64,000 nt of DNA from Leadbettera azotonutricia ZAS-9 (GCF_000214355.1 NC_015577.1:3215389-3279388); one strand, 5' to 3'; positions 9,009-17,962 are shown, numbered from the stretch's first letter. Numbers and translations are program-made. Notes: generated by a model from the letters alone, not told the origin.

Positions 9009-10811
9009 ATGCAATGCTACCAGCCCAATTATCCGCGTCCTCAATTCGTCCGGGATTCGAATTCCTGGGAAAACCTGAACGGCCCCTGGGATTTCGCTTT
9101 TGATGACAAGAATGAAGGAACTGCCGCAGGGTGGTTCAGCGCCTTCCCCTCGGGGAAAAAAATCACCGTCCCCTTTACCTACGAGACAAGCGCCGGCGGC
9201 ATTGGCGACGAAGCGCCCCATAATACGGTCTGGTACCGCAAGGCGCTTACTATAGAAAAAGCCAAGCTCGGGGATAAACGCATAGTCCTCCATTTTGAAG
9301 GCTGCGATTATATCGCCAGTGTTTGGGTCAACGGCGGATTCGCAGGAGGCCACAAGGGCGGCTATGCCCGCTTCTCCCTGGATATTACCAATCTTTCCAA
9401 AAACGGGGAGAACATCATCACGGTCAAGGCAGAAGATTCGTTCAGCCTTTTCCAGCCCAGGGGCAAGCAGCGCTGGCGGAATGAAAACTTCGGCTGTTGG
9501 TATGTGCAGACTACGGGGATATGGAAAACCGTTTGGCTTGAATATGTAAGCGATGATCACATCGCATCGGTAAAAATGACGCCTGTGCTCAGTTCGGGAA
9601 AAATAGAGATAGAAGCAGAAGTGCGCGCATCCGTCAGCGAAGCTTATGAACTTGAAGCTTCCATCAGTTTTAAAGGAATCCCTGTAACAAGCGTTACTGT
9701 TCCGGTGACCAAAGATCGCCTTTGCTTTAATGCCGATTTGGTTTCCACTTCCCTCACCGAATGGGGCATTCGCACATGGGGCCCCGGACATCCTGACCTC
9801 TACGATATCAGTTTTAAACTTTTAAAGAACGGCAAGGCGATTGACGAGGCCCTCTCCTATTTCGGCATGAGGGAGATACGCATAGACGGCCCCAACGTGC
9901 TCCTCAACGGTTCGCCCCTTTACCAGCGTCTCATCCTGGATCAGGGTTATTGGAAAGAAAGCCACCTCACGCCGCCCTCTGAAGAAGCCCTCATTGCGGA
10001 CATAGACAAGGTTATGGCCGCGGGTTACAACGGCGTCAGGAAGCATCAAAAAATCGAGGATGAAAAATTCCTCTACTGGGCCGACGTAAAAGGTCTCCTT
10101 GTCTGGAGCGAAATGGCTGCCACCTACGAATTCGGCGATGAAGCAGTAACGAATTTTACCCGTGAATGGATGGAGATTGTGCGGCAGAATTACAATCATC
10201 CTTCGATAATTACCTGGACGCCCTTCAACGAATCATGGGGGGTTCCGCAGATTAAAACCGATATTACCCAGCAGCGTTTTACCGAGGCCATTTATTACCT
10301 CACCAAATCCTATGATCCATACCGCCCGGTTATCTGCAATGACGGCTGGGAGCATACCATCTCCGATATTATCACCCTGCATGATTATGAAGAAAAAGGA
10401 GAGGATTTCCTTGACCGTTACGGGGATAAGCTTGACGACATATTTGACAATATGATCTACCACAACAAATTCAAATCTGCCTTTGCGGGAAATTATAAAT
10501 ATAAAGGCCAGCCTGTCATCTTAAGCGAATTCGGCGGCATAGCTTTTAACAATGGAGAATCGGGCTGGGGTTATGGCAACAAGGTTAAATCCAAGGATGA
10601 TTACATTAAACGTTTCGATTCCATTACTACTGCCATTAAAGAAATTGATTACATCTGCGGTTTCTGCTATACCCAGGTTACCGATGTCCAGCAGGAGATC
10701 AACGGCATCATGGACATGGATCGCAATTTTAAAGTGGAGCCGGAAATTCTTAAAGAGATCAATGAACGGCAAACAGGAAGCATACACCGTATTGTAAAGG
10801 ATACCCGTTGA
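9009..10811 (+). CDS. Glycoside hydrolase family 2 (beta-galactosidase/glucuronidase type)
   Basis: This 600-residue enzyme has the GH2 order: an N-terminal sugar-binding domain (QFVRDSNSWENLNGPWDFAFDD, about 12-33), an immunoglobulin-like domain and a TIM barrel. The acid/base glutamate is in IITWTPFNESWG (about residues 397-408) and the nucleophile glutamate is in PVILSEFGGIAF (about 503-514). No signal peptide is seen, so it acts in the cytoplasm on sugars brought in by the divergent ABC importer. A GAGG ribosome site precedes the ATG. GH2 covers beta-galactosidases, beta-mannosidases, beta-glucuronidases and others, and the exact specificity is not clear. The TTG start of the ArsR-type gene overlaps its stop. 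Confidence 0.93.
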   Translation: MQCYQPNYPRPQFVRDSNSWENLNGPWDFAFDDKNEGTAAGWFSAFPSGKKITVPFTYETSAGGIGDEAPHNTVWYRKALTIEKAKLGDKRIVLHFEGCDYIASVWVNGGFAGGHKGGYARFSLDITNLSKNGENIITVKAEDSFSLFQPRGKQRWRNENFGCWYVQTTGIWKTVWLEYVSDDHIASVKMTPVLSSGKIEIEAEVRASVSEAYELEASISFKGIPVTSVTVPVTKDRLCFNADLVSTSLTEWGIRTWGPGHPDLYDISFKLLKNGKAIDEALSYFGMREIRIDGPNVLLNGSPLYQRLILDQGYWKESHLTPPSEEALIADIDKVMAAGYNGVRKHQKIEDEKFLYWADVKGLLVWSEMAATYEFGDEAVTNFTREWMEIVRQNYNHPSIITWTPFNESWGVPQIKTDITQQRFTEAIYYLTKSYDPYRPVICNDGWEHTISDIITLHDYEEKGEDFLDRYGDKLDDIFDNMIYHNKFKSAFAGNYKYKGQPVILSEFGGIAFNNGESGWGYGNKVKSKDDYIKRFDSITTAIKEIDYICGFCYTQVTDVQQEINGIMDMDRNFKVEPEILKEINERQTGSIHRIVKDTR

Positions 10812-11743
10812 AGAACCGCATCAATCTGGATCTTGACCAGGGTGAAAAAGCAGCAAAGGTATTCAGGGCTCTCTCTTCTCCTGTAAGGCTGCAGATGATA
10901 AAGGCAATCGTTGAAAAGCCGGGAATGAACATCAGCGAATTGGCTGAAAGATTCACCCTGCCTGTTTCATCTGCAGCCCTCAATGTCCGGGTACTTGAAG
11001 AAGCAGGCCTCATACTGATTCAGGAAAAACCCGGGCTCAGGGGGGCGCAGAAAACCTGCGCCATTCTGGTTGAAGACATTTACATTGATATATTTCACCG
11101 CAAGCGTGTAGAAAAGCAAGCCAGGGAAATTATGTACAACATGCCCCTGGGTTACTATTTTGACTGCTCCATTACCAAGCCCTGCGGTATTGCAGGCAAA
11201 AAATCTTACATTGGCATAGAGGATTCTGAAAATGCCTTTTACAGCCCCGAGCGCATTCACGCCCAGTTGGTCTGGTTCAGCTCCGGGTATCTGGAATACC
11301 GCTTCCCCAATCATTCGATTAAATCCGAAGTTATTCAATCCATCATTTTCAGTTTCGAAGCATGCTCCGAAACAGCAGGCTATAACAACGAATGGCCCAG
11401 TGATATAACCATCTGGATAAATCACAACGAGGTGTTCACCTTCCGCAGCGCCGGCGATTATGGGGACAAACGGGGCATATACAACCCCGGCTGGTGGCCT
11501 GATGAATCAACCCAATACGGCGAACTCCACCACCTTGAAATAAGCCCCCAGGGCTGCTTCGGGGATGGCAGGAAAACATCCGATCTCGGCCTGGAATCCC
11601 TGGATATTTCAAAGGGCGAATACATATCCTTCAAAATAGGCATCAAGGAAGATGCGGAATGCCGCGGGGGCATCAATATTTTTGGCGAACACTTTGGCAA
11701 CTACAGGCAGGATATTTCCATGGTTGCGAGGCTTGAACACTAA
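10808..11743 (+). CDS. ArsR-type winged-helix regulator with long C-terminal domain
   Basis: This 311-residue protein has an N-terminal winged helix (about residues 14-85: FRALSSPVRLQMIKAI, then MNISELAERFTLPVSSAALNVRVLEEAGLI) of the ArsR/HTH_20 type. A roughly 220-residue C-terminal domain that I cannot name follows; it could bind a sugar ligand. The start is a TTG overlapping the GH2 stop (TTGA), preceded by AAAGGA. Co-transcription with GH2 and the paired TTACA-N7-TGTAA dyads in the divergent promoter suggest it is the local sugar-responsive regulator of both operons. Most classical ArsR proteins are about 100 residues, so the long C-terminus is notable. Confidence 0.82.
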   Translation: MKNRINLDLDQGEKAAKVFRALSSPVRLQMIKAIVEKPGMNISELAERFTLPVSSAALNVRVLEEAGLILIQEKPGLRGAQKTCAILVEDIYIDIFHRKRVEKQAREIMYNMPLGYYFDCSITKPCGIAGKKSYIGIEDSENAFYSPERIHAQLVWFSSGYLEYRFPNHSIKSEVIQSIIFSFEACSETAGYNNEWPSDITIWINHNEVFTFRSAGDYGDKRGIYNPGWWPDESTQYGELHHLEISPQGCFGDGRKTSDLGLESLDISKGEYISFKIGIKEDAECRGGINIFGEHFGNYRQDISMVARLEH

Positions 11744-11760
11744 TACTGCTTTATAATTAT

Positions 11761-12588
11761 CTACGCGTCGCTCAAAAGCAGCTCATCGTTGGAAAGCTCC
11801 TGCTTTTTGATATCCCTGAAACGCTGCACTATGTCTGCGGTGGTGAGTTTCGATTTCTCAGCTTCCCCAAGGTCGAGGATAATTTCGCCCGAATCCATCA
11901 TGAGGAGGCGGTTGCCGTATTCCAGGGCCTGGGCCATGTTATGGGTGATCATAATTACGGTTAATTTGTACTCCGAGGCAAAACGGCGGGTAAGGTTCAT
12001 CACTATTTCTGCGTTCCTGGGATCAAGGGCAGCCGTATGCTCGTCAAGGAGGAGCAGGCTGGGTTTTGACATGACCGTCATAAGCAGGGTCAGGGCCTGG
12101 CGCTGCCCGCCTGAAAATAATTCAACATTGTCGCCAAGGCGGTTTTCAAGGCCCATGTCCAGCTCCCTGAGGCGCTCGCGGAAAAGTTCCCTCATGTTTT
12201 TATTGAGGCTTATTTTAAGGCCCTTATAACCCTTTTTGTGGCAAATGATCATATTGTCTTCGAGAGACATTTTTCCTGCGGTACCCAGAAGGGGGTTCTG
12301 AAAAATCCGCCCCATATACATGGCCCGCTTATGCTCGGCTTCCCGGGTAATGTCCCGCTCGGCATATTCTATGCCTTCCGGGGAAACATCACGAATCAGG
12401 ACCTTGCCATCCGTGGGGATAAGGGTCCCCGACACGGCATTGAGGAGGGTGGTCTTACCCGCCCCGTTGGAGCCAATAATCGTAATAAATTCGCCGGAAT
12501 TGATTTTAAGGTTGATATTTTTTAAGGCAGTGTTTTCATCGGGAGTACCCTGGGCAAACACCACCTTGAGATTTTCGAGCCTGATCAT
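11761..12588 (-). CDS. ABC transporter ATPase (TrpXYZ-like importer)
   Basis: This 275-residue ATPase starts MIRLENLKVVF. It has Walker A IGSNGAGKTT (about 40-49), the signature LFSGGQRQALTLLM (about 148-161), Walker B LLLLDEHTAALD (about 167-178) and the switch histidine in MITHNM. The start at 12588 overlaps the permease stop (ATGA), which supports it over a longer frame. The motif set and neighbouring genes match the ABC_sub_bind importer family. Members include the tryptophan/tyrosine importer of some Gram-positive bacteria; many members have unknown substrates. Confidence 0.9.
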   Translation of the reverse strand: MIRLENLKVVFAQGTPDENTALKNINLKINSGEFITIIGSNGAGKTTLLNAVSGTLIPTDGKVLIRDVSPEGIEYAERDITREAEHKRAMYMGRIFQNPLLGTAGKMSLEDNMIICHKKGYKGLKISLNKNMRELFRERLRELDMGLENRLGDNVELFSGGQRQALTLLMTVMSKPSLLLLDEHTAALDPRNAEIVMNLTRRFASEYKLTVIMITHNMAQALEYGNRLLMMDSGEIILDLGEAEKSKLTTADIVQRFRDIKKQELSNDELLLSDA

Positions 12589-13487
12589 TTGATACCCCAG
12601 CCCGATCGCCCGCCCTTTGCATAGCCCGCCCTCGAAAGCATGATGCACACGATGATGAGAATGCCCGTGATGAGTTTGAGATCGTTGGCGGTCATGTGGA
12701 TATAGTAGCCGTAGTTGCGGGCAAAAAACATGAGCGCCCGGTACAGCACCGACCCGAGAATGGCCCGCAGGGTGAGTATGCCGATGCGATTTGAACGAAG
12801 GAGGAATTCCCCTATCATGAGGGAAGCAAGGCCCGACACTATCATGCCGCTTCCGAAGTTAATATCCGAAAAGCCCTGATACATGGCAGCGTAGGCGCCC
12901 GCTATGCCCATGAGCCCGTTTGCAAGACAAATGCCCACAATTTTAATCACATCGGGGTTCATGCCCTGCGAAATGATAAGCTGGGGATTGTCGCCCAAAG
13001 CGCCCACGCAAAGACCGAAGTCGGTGCGGAAAAACAGATCCAGCGCGATTTTGATTATAACAATCGTGAGCAAACAGAAAATGACTATTGCCCACTCACC
13101 GGGCATAAAAGCGCTTGCCCAACTTATTATCCTCGAAAAGAGGGTGGGCACTTTGATGAGCGAAAGATTCGCCCTGTTGCTCATGACCCGCAGATTAATG
13201 GAATAAAGCATGGTCATGGTGAGTATCCCCGAGAGGAGGTCGGGGATTTTGAGCCGCGTGTGTATAAGTGCGGTTACAAGCCCCGCCGCCATTCCGCCTG
13301 CGAAGGCCGTGAACAGTGCAACTGAAAAGGGAAGCCCCCTGGAAAGCAGCACCCCAAGGATGCAGGCCCCCAGAGGGAAGGATCCGTCTACAGTCATGTC
13401 GGCGAAATTCAGCACCCTGAAGGTGATGAACACCCCCAATACCATGATGCCGTAAATGAACCCTTCGGTTAATATCCCTTCAAGCAT
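12585..13487 (-). CDS. ABC importer permease (TrpXYZ-like)
   Basis: This 300-residue, highly hydrophobic protein begins MLEGILTEGFIYGIMVLGVFITFRVL. It has about eight helices and the NFADMTVDGSFPLGA segment typical of permeases paired with ABC_sub_bind proteins. It belongs to the branched-chain amino acid permease superfamily. It lies between its binding protein (22 bp upstream) and its ATPase (4-bp overlap), so the three form one operon. The substrate is probably an amino acid or small aromatic, by family only. Confidence 0.9.
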   Translation of the reverse strand: MLEGILTEGFIYGIMVLGVFITFRVLNFADMTVDGSFPLGACILGVLLSRGLPFSVALFTAFAGGMAAGLVTALIHTRLKIPDLLSGILTMTMLYSINLRVMSNRANLSLIKVPTLFSRIISWASAFMPGEWAIVIFCLLTIVIIKIALDLFFRTDFGLCVGALGDNPQLIISQGMNPDVIKIVGICLANGLMGIAGAYAAMYQGFSDINFGSGMIVSGLASLMIGEFLLRSNRIGILTLRAILGSVLYRALMFFARNYGYYIHMTANDLKLITGILIIVCIMLSRAGYAKGGRSGWGIK

Positions 13488-13508
13488 TGTTGTTTTTCGG
13501 TGAGCTGC

Positions 13509-14519
13509 TTACTTTTCAGTAAGCTTGCCATTTTCGAAAATCAGATTGGCCTGGGAAAGATACTTCTGGGGAATGGTGATGCCCAGCTTCTTTGCGTTGT
13601 CCAGATCAAACATGAGATCCGACTCTGAAGGTTCGGTGAGGAACTTCACGGGGATATCCGCAGCCTTCTTGCCTTCGAGAAGATCAGCCACAATGTTGCC
13701 GGTAGCGATACCGGCTTTGTAGTAGTTGAAACCCGAAGCTATGAGACAGCCGCCGTCTTTAACTCCGGTAACATCACCGGCGAAGATAGACTTTTTGGCA
13801 TCCCCAAAAACCTGAATGATGGCAGCCACAGCGGAGAACACGGTGTTGTCAGTGGTCATGTAGATACCGTCCACGCGGTTCACAATAGCCTGGGCAGCCT
13901 GGCGAATATCAGCGGAAGTGTTAATGGCCTGGGGAACCAGGGCAATGCCATTCTGCTTGCAGGCCGCTTCGACCAGCTCAAGAGCCGCAAGTGAATTGGC
14001 CTCTGAACCGGTGTAGATATAACCCAGGGTCTTGATACCTGCAATCTCCTTGAACATGGCGATATGATCCGCAGTGGGAATTGCGTCGCTCATGCCGGTA
14101 ACATTCCCGTCGCCATGGGCCAGGGAAGAAACAAGGCCCGCGCTCACCGGGTCTGTCACCGCCGAAAACACCACCGGCACATCCTTGATGGCGTTGGCCA
14201 AAGCAACCGCTGTGGGGGTAGCAATGCCCACCGCCACATCGACCTTGTCGCTCTTGAACTTGTTGGCGATCTGGGCCGCAGTGCTCATGTCGCCATTGGC
14301 GCTCTGAAGGTCAAACACGGCGTTAAAGCCCCTGGCCTTGAGCTGATCCTGAATGCCCTGCTCGCAGGCGTCCAGGGCCGGATGGGCCATGATCTTGGAA
14401 ATGCCGACACGAACCTGTTTGGTTCCTGCTTGCGCCGGGGACTGGGACTGCCCGCCGCCGGCAAACGCCTGGGCTATGGCGGCGCAACACAACGCTGCAA
14501 CGAGAATTTTCCTCTTCAT
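13509..14519 (-). CDS. ABC_sub_bind family substrate-binding protein (TrpX-like)
   Basis: This 336-residue protein starts MKRKILVAALCCAAIAQAFAGGGQSQ, a signal peptide followed by a G/Q/S-rich linker. The mature region has VRVGISKIMAHPALDACEQGIQ, the hallmark start of the PF04392 family. Later come AVGIATPTAVALANAIKDVPVVFSAVTDPVSAGLV and FAGDVTGVKDGGCLIASGFNYYKAG. The ATG at 14519 has GGAG seven bases upstream. It is the first gene of the importer operon. Substrates in this family include tryptophan and tyrosine, but specificity is not proven here. Confidence 0.92.
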   Translation of the reverse strand: MKRKILVAALCCAAIAQAFAGGGQSQSPAQAGTKQVRVGISKIMAHPALDACEQGIQDQLKARGFNAVFDLQSANGDMSTAAQIANKFKSDKVDVAVGIATPTAVALANAIKDVPVVFSAVTDPVSAGLVSSLAHGDGNVTGMSDAIPTADHIAMFKEIAGIKTLGYIYTGSEANSLAALELVEAACKQNGIALVPQAINTSADIRQAAQAIVNRVDGIYMTTDNTVFSAVAAIIQVFGDAKKSIFAGDVTGVKDGGCLIASGFNYYKAGIATGNIVADLLEGKKAADIPVKFLTEPSESDLMFDLDNAKKLGITIPQKYLSQANLIFENGKLTEK

Positions 14520-14561
14520 CAAGTGACTCCTTTTTTGCTGAAACCTTTCAAAGTACAGCTA

Positions 14562-14644
14562 TGCCGAGAGCGGGACTCGAACCCGCACCCCCTTGCGGGG
14601 AGGAGATTTTAAGTCTCCAGTGTCTACCATTCCACCATCCCGGC
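14562..14644 (-). tRNA. tRNA-Leu (anticodon UAA)
   Basis: The minus strand folds into an 83-nt cloverleaf with acceptor stem GCCGGGA/TCTCGGC and discriminator A. The anticodon stem GGAGA/TCTCC carries loop CTTAAAA, so the anticodon is TAA. A short variable arm (CCCCGCAAGGGG region) and the T-arm with GGTTCGAGTCC complete it. The 3' CCA is not encoded. Confidence 0.95.
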
Positions 14645-14720
14645 CGTCTGCGCCCTCCCGGCGTGTCCAAGATCATTCTACCCAAGCAGTCCCTTGGGGT
14701 CAATAGAACGAAGAAAACAC

Positions 14721-14752
14721 AAAAAAGGCCGCCAAAGCAGGCAGCCTTTTTT
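14721..14752 (-). terminator. Rho-independent terminator of glnN
   Basis: AAAAAAGGCCGCC (14721-14733) pairs with GGCAGCCTTTTTT (14740-14752) with one mismatch. On the minus strand the stem ends in a run of T residues 24 bp after the glnN stop. It would also work in the other direction. Confidence 0.85.
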
Positions 14753-14775
14753 CATTTCAAAACATTACGAATCGT

Positions 14776-16917
14776 TTACAGCTTAAACAGCAGATCCTCG
14801 TAACCCGGGAAGGGCCAGGCTTCCTTGGAAACCAGCTTCTCCAGGGCATCGGCCTTGGAGCGCACTCCGTCCATGGCGGGGCGGACTTTTTCGAAGTAGG
14901 CCTTGGCCTGGGCAAAGGCTTCTTCGACTCCCTGGGCTTCGGCGAGGACCGCTTCGAGTTTGCCGGTCTCTTCGTAGAGTTCGTTGGAGAGTTCGGCGAT
15001 CTTCTTGGCCCGTTTTTCCTGGGGGGCGCTCACGGCGTGAATGGCGGCGAGGGCAGAAGCGTCACGGGCAAGCTCGGCGCAGTAGGAGCTGACGGCGGGG
15101 AAGATTTCCCTCCGGGCCAGGTCGGTGGTAACGCCGGCTTCGATGTTGATCTGCTTTGAGTATTTCTCAAGGTAGATGTGATAGCGGCTCTCGGTCTCTT
15201 CTTTGGTGAGAATCTTGTGGGTCTCGAAGAGGGCGATGGTTTCGCTGCGGGTAAGAACCGTGAGGGCGTCTACGGCGTTCTTCACATTGGGGAGGCCCCT
15301 GCGTTCGGCTTCGCGCACCCATTCGTCGGTGTAGCCATTTCCGTTGAACACCACTTTGCGGTGCTTGGAATAGGATTCCTTGATGATGGCCTGGATGGTC
15401 TGGTTTACATCGGAGGCTTTTTCAAGCTTCTCCGCGTATTCGGAAAGAATCTGGGCCACTGCTGCGTTAAGGTAAGTGTTGGGAGCAGCGATGGACTGGG
15501 AAGAACCGACCATGCGGAATTCAAACTTGTTGCCCGTGAAGGCAAAGGGGCTTGTGCGGTTACGGTCGGACACGTCCTTGGGAAGCTGGGGAAGGCTCGT
15601 AACGCCGATCTTGATCTTCTGGCCTGCGGTGGATGCGCCCGACGCCTTGCCTTCGGCGATGTTGTCGAGGATTTCGGTGAGGGGGCCGCCGAAGAAAATG
15701 GACACGATGGCGGGAGGGGCCTCGTTGGCGCCCAGGCGGTGATCGTTGGCGGAGGTGGCGACAGAGGAGCGGAGCAGCAAGGCATAGCGATCAACTGCTT
15801 CTACCACCGCCGTGGCAAAGAGGAGGAAGCGGGCGTTGGACTCGGGGTTTTCGCCGGGGTCAAAAAGATTGACGCCGTCGTCGGTTGCCATGGACCAGTT
15901 GTTGTGCTTGCCGCTTCCGTTAACGCCGGCAAAGGGCTTCTCGTGGAGCAGACCTTCCATGCCGTGGCGGCGGGCAACGTTGCGAATGGTTTCCATGACG
16001 AACTGGTTGTTGTCTACCGCAGCAGTGCTGTTGGCGTAGATGGGCGCAATTTCAAACTGGTTGGGCGCGACTTCGTTGTGCTGGGTTTTGGCGGGGATTC
16101 CCACCTTCCACAGTTCGTAGTTGAGTTCCCTCATAAACACGGCGACTCGTTCTTTGATGGCGCCGAAGTAATGATCCTCCATCTCCTGGCCTTTGGCGGG
16201 GAGGACGCCGAATACGGTGCGGCCTGTGAGTATCAGGTCGGGGCGCCTGTCGTAGAAAGATTTGTCCACCAGGAAGTATTCCTGTTCCGGGCCGACCGTG
16301 GTAAAGACGCGAGTTGCAGTGGTATTACCCAGGGCCTTGAGAACCCTGACAGCCTGTTTGGAAAGGGCATCGATGGATTTGAGAAGGGGCACTTTCTCGT
16401 CCAGGGCCTGACCGTAATAGGAGATAAAAGCAGTGGGAATGGCGAGAGTGGTGCCGGTGGGGTCCTGCTTAAGGAAGGCGGGGCTCGTCACATCCCAGGC
16501 AGTATAGCCCCGGGCTTCAAAGGTAGCCCGCAGACCACCCGAGGGGAAACTGGACGCATCAGGTTCGCCCTTGATGAGTTCCTTCCCTGAAAATTCCATG
16601 ATGACTTTGCCGTCCCCTGTGGGGGCGATAAAGGAATCGTGCTTCTCTGCAGTGAGCCCGGTGAGGGGCTGGAAAATATGGGTATAGTGGGAAGCGCCCT
16701 TGGAGATGGCCCAGTCCCGCATGGCCGCAGCCACTACCTCGGCTACTTCAAGGGTCAGCTCTTTTTCGCCATTCTGAACAGTTACAATTTCCTTGTAAAT
16801 GTTTTTGGGCAAAAGCTGCCTCATAACCGCATTGGAAAAACAATTGGTACCGTACAGGTCCGCTACCGGGGTCTGGGTAAAATCGATACCCCCGCAGCAA
16901 TCTTCAGAACAGCTCAT
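14776..16917 (-). CDS. glnN: Glutamine synthetase type III
   Basis: This 713-residue enzyme makes glutamine from glutamate, ammonia and ATP. The length fits GSIII (about 700-730), against about 450 for GSI. Visible markers are GPEQEYFLVDKSFY (about 220-233), the AKTQHNEVAPNQFEIAPIY segment and the ATP-binding KPFAGVNGSGKHNNWSM region. The ATG at 16917 follows GGAGGA; a longer frame includes that ribosome site and is unlikely. Upstream lie a sigma-54 promoter (16963-16978) and two CTACA-N4-TGTAG-type dyads, so expression is probably induced under nitrogen limitation by the NifA-like regulator at 21137. A terminator follows the gene. Confidence 0.97.
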   Translation of the reverse strand: MSCSEDCCGGIDFTQTPVADLYGTNCFSNAVMRQLLPKNIYKEIVTVQNGEKELTLEVAEVVAAAMRDWAISKGASHYTHIFQPLTGLTAEKHDSFIAPTGDGKVIMEFSGKELIKGEPDASSFPSGGLRATFEARGYTAWDVTSPAFLKQDPTGTTLAIPTAFISYYGQALDEKVPLLKSIDALSKQAVRVLKALGNTTATRVFTTVGPEQEYFLVDKSFYDRRPDLILTGRTVFGVLPAKGQEMEDHYFGAIKERVAVFMRELNYELWKVGIPAKTQHNEVAPNQFEIAPIYANSTAAVDNNQFVMETIRNVARRHGMEGLLHEKPFAGVNGSGKHNNWSMATDDGVNLFDPGENPESNARFLLFATAVVEAVDRYALLLRSSVATSANDHRLGANEAPPAIVSIFFGGPLTEILDNIAEGKASGASTAGQKIKIGVTSLPQLPKDVSDRNRTSPFAFTGNKFEFRMVGSSQSIAAPNTYLNAAVAQILSEYAEKLEKASDVNQTIQAIIKESYSKHRKVVFNGNGYTDEWVREAERRGLPNVKNAVDALTVLTRSETIALFETHKILTKEETESRYHIYLEKYSKQINIEAGVTTDLARREIFPAVSSYCAELARDASALAAIHAVSAPQEKRAKKIAELSNELYEETGKLEAVLAEAQGVEEAFAQAKAYFEKVRPAMDGVRSKADALEKLVSKEAWPFPGYEDLLFKL

Positions 16918-16962
16918 AAAATCCTCCATATATTGACAGAATAAATAGTCCTACACATACTT

Positions 16963-16978
16963 AGCAAATACCGTGCCA
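16963..16978 (-). promoter_or_regulatory. Sigma-54 promoter of glnN
   Basis: On the minus strand the sequence reads TGGCAC-N5-TTGCT, an exact match to the -24/-12 consensus. TGGCAC is the complement of 16973-16978 and TTGCT of 16963-16967. The start site would be near 16953, about 36 bp before the glnN ATG. Confidence 0.9.
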
Positions 16979-17085
16979 AGACTGAAGATGGCTGCATAAT
17001 TCTCGATATATCTCGTAACTACTTATATTATAATGAATTACAAAATCAGGAGAAAATAGGAGATATTAAGAATAGTGCGATAAAG

Positions 17086-17099
17086 TTACATCCATGTAG
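17086..17099. promoter_or_regulatory. Putative enhancer site 1 of glnN (TTACA-N4-TGTAG)
   Basis: A 14-bp dyad with one deviation from CTACA-N4-TGTAG. Its centre is about 140 bp upstream of the predicted glnN start site and 29 bp from the second dyad. This position is normal for the enhancer of a sigma-54 activator. Confidence 0.65.
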
Positions 17100-17114
17100 C
17101 TTATAATAAAAAAC

Positions 17115-17128
17115 CTACAAAAATGTAG
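17115..17128. promoter_or_regulatory. Putative enhancer site 2 of glnN (CTACA-N4-TGTAG)
   Basis: A perfect 14-bp dyad centred about 169 bp upstream of the predicted glnN start. It is identical in half-sites and spacer to the sites near amt and before the NifA-like gene. Confidence 0.7.
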
Positions 17129-17195
17129 AGAGGTTATGCACGTTTATTGTACCGGGAAAGTCCACGCGGGAGCGAGTTCTTGGGTATGTACCCTC

Positions 17196-17343
17196 GCTAC
17201 GAATCAACTGACACCAATCCTGGCAGAATGCTCAGCACTATACTAACAAACTGGTCTGCCTTGGTTGCCCCAAACCCCTGATCTTCTTTTTGACGAAGTC
17301 GATATGCTTGTAGATCAAACCCTCATCAATTTCCTTCGCCAAC
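17196..17343 (+). pseudogene. Remnant of an AAA ATPase gene (relative of the gene at 44976)
   Basis: Translated pieces match the ATPase encoded at 44976-46157. A first frame gives MLSTILTNWSALVAPNP, compared with LNSILSNWAELLAPKS. A shifted frame then gives LLFDEVDMLVDQTLINFLRQL, compared with VLFDEVDVLQGEALISFLRQL. The Walker B LFDEVD is intact, but a frameshift separates the pieces. The fragment ends exactly where the IS21 relic begins, so the insertion (or a later deletion) removed the 3' part. Confidence 0.7.
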
Positions 17344-17962
17344 TGTAAACTATGGTCGAAATGACCCAACAGTCCGGTCCATGTGATCCACGAGCACGGA
17401 AAAAGATGATCCAGGTCTCCGGGATGAGATCCACCCCGGAGACCATTTTAAATCGCGAATTATTAAATGACACTCTTGCGTTTACGCATAGATTTTTCTC
17501 CCCGGATATTGACGGTATAAGAATTATGAACTGTCCGGTCGAGAATAGCGTCAGCAATGGGAACAGAGCCAATCTTTCCATGCCAGCCGCATGGTTCTAC
17601 CTGGCTTGTGAATATGGTGGAATTATTGGAACAGCGGGACTCAACTACTTCAAGAAGGTCCCGGCTTTCAGTTTCAGAAAGGGGGGTCAACAGCCATTTG
17701 TCCAGAATGAGCAGGTCGTTTTTTTTATAAACCTGTATTATTTTGGGAAACACCCCTTCGCCCCGCGCAACGGCAAGGTCATCCAGCAATTCAGGCAAGC
17801 GGATGTACTTCACGGAATAGAAACTACGGCCTATGGACGCAAGTCATATTTTAGGATGGTCGTTTTTGCTTGCGGATCACTCTCCGTATAGGTGGATCAT
17901 TTTGGGCCGGACTGCTGGATCACTTGCGCCGGATCGGTGGGTCTAAATCGCCATAGTTTACA
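17344..17962. mobile_element. IS21-family relic (internally deleted)
   Basis: Both ends carry the inverted sequence TGTAAACTATGG (17344-17355 and complement of 17951-17962). Further inverted similarity continues inward, including GACCCA, a CCGG core and a TGATCCA motif. Several GATCCA-type copies near each end resemble the multiple transposase-binding sites of IS21. Between the ends only the 3' part of istB remains; istA and the istB 5' part are missing. At 619 bp it is a non-autonomous deletion derivative. No target-site duplication is visible. Confidence 0.75.
17463..17843 (-). pseudogene. istB: istB 3' fragment (IS21 helper ATPase)
   Basis: The frame reads LASIGRSFYSVKYIRLPELLDDL... and contains LLILDKWLLTPLSETESRDLLEVVE, IADAILDRTVHNSY and a basic C-terminus ending MRKRKSVI. 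These are standard landmarks of the C-terminal half of IstB, which binds ATP and directs IS21 transposition. A TGA precedes LASIG, and the Walker A half is missing. Asp/Glu of Walker B is changed to ILDKW where intact proteins have ILDEW. The fragment is therefore unlikely to be functional. Confidence 0.85.

Noticed and set aside
15178-16590. A 470-codon open frame on the + strand inside glnN
   Set aside because: It is the antisense shadow of a strongly coding GC-rich gene. It has no ribosome site, and its composition (Gly/Val/Phe/Asp rich) is typical of an antisense frame.
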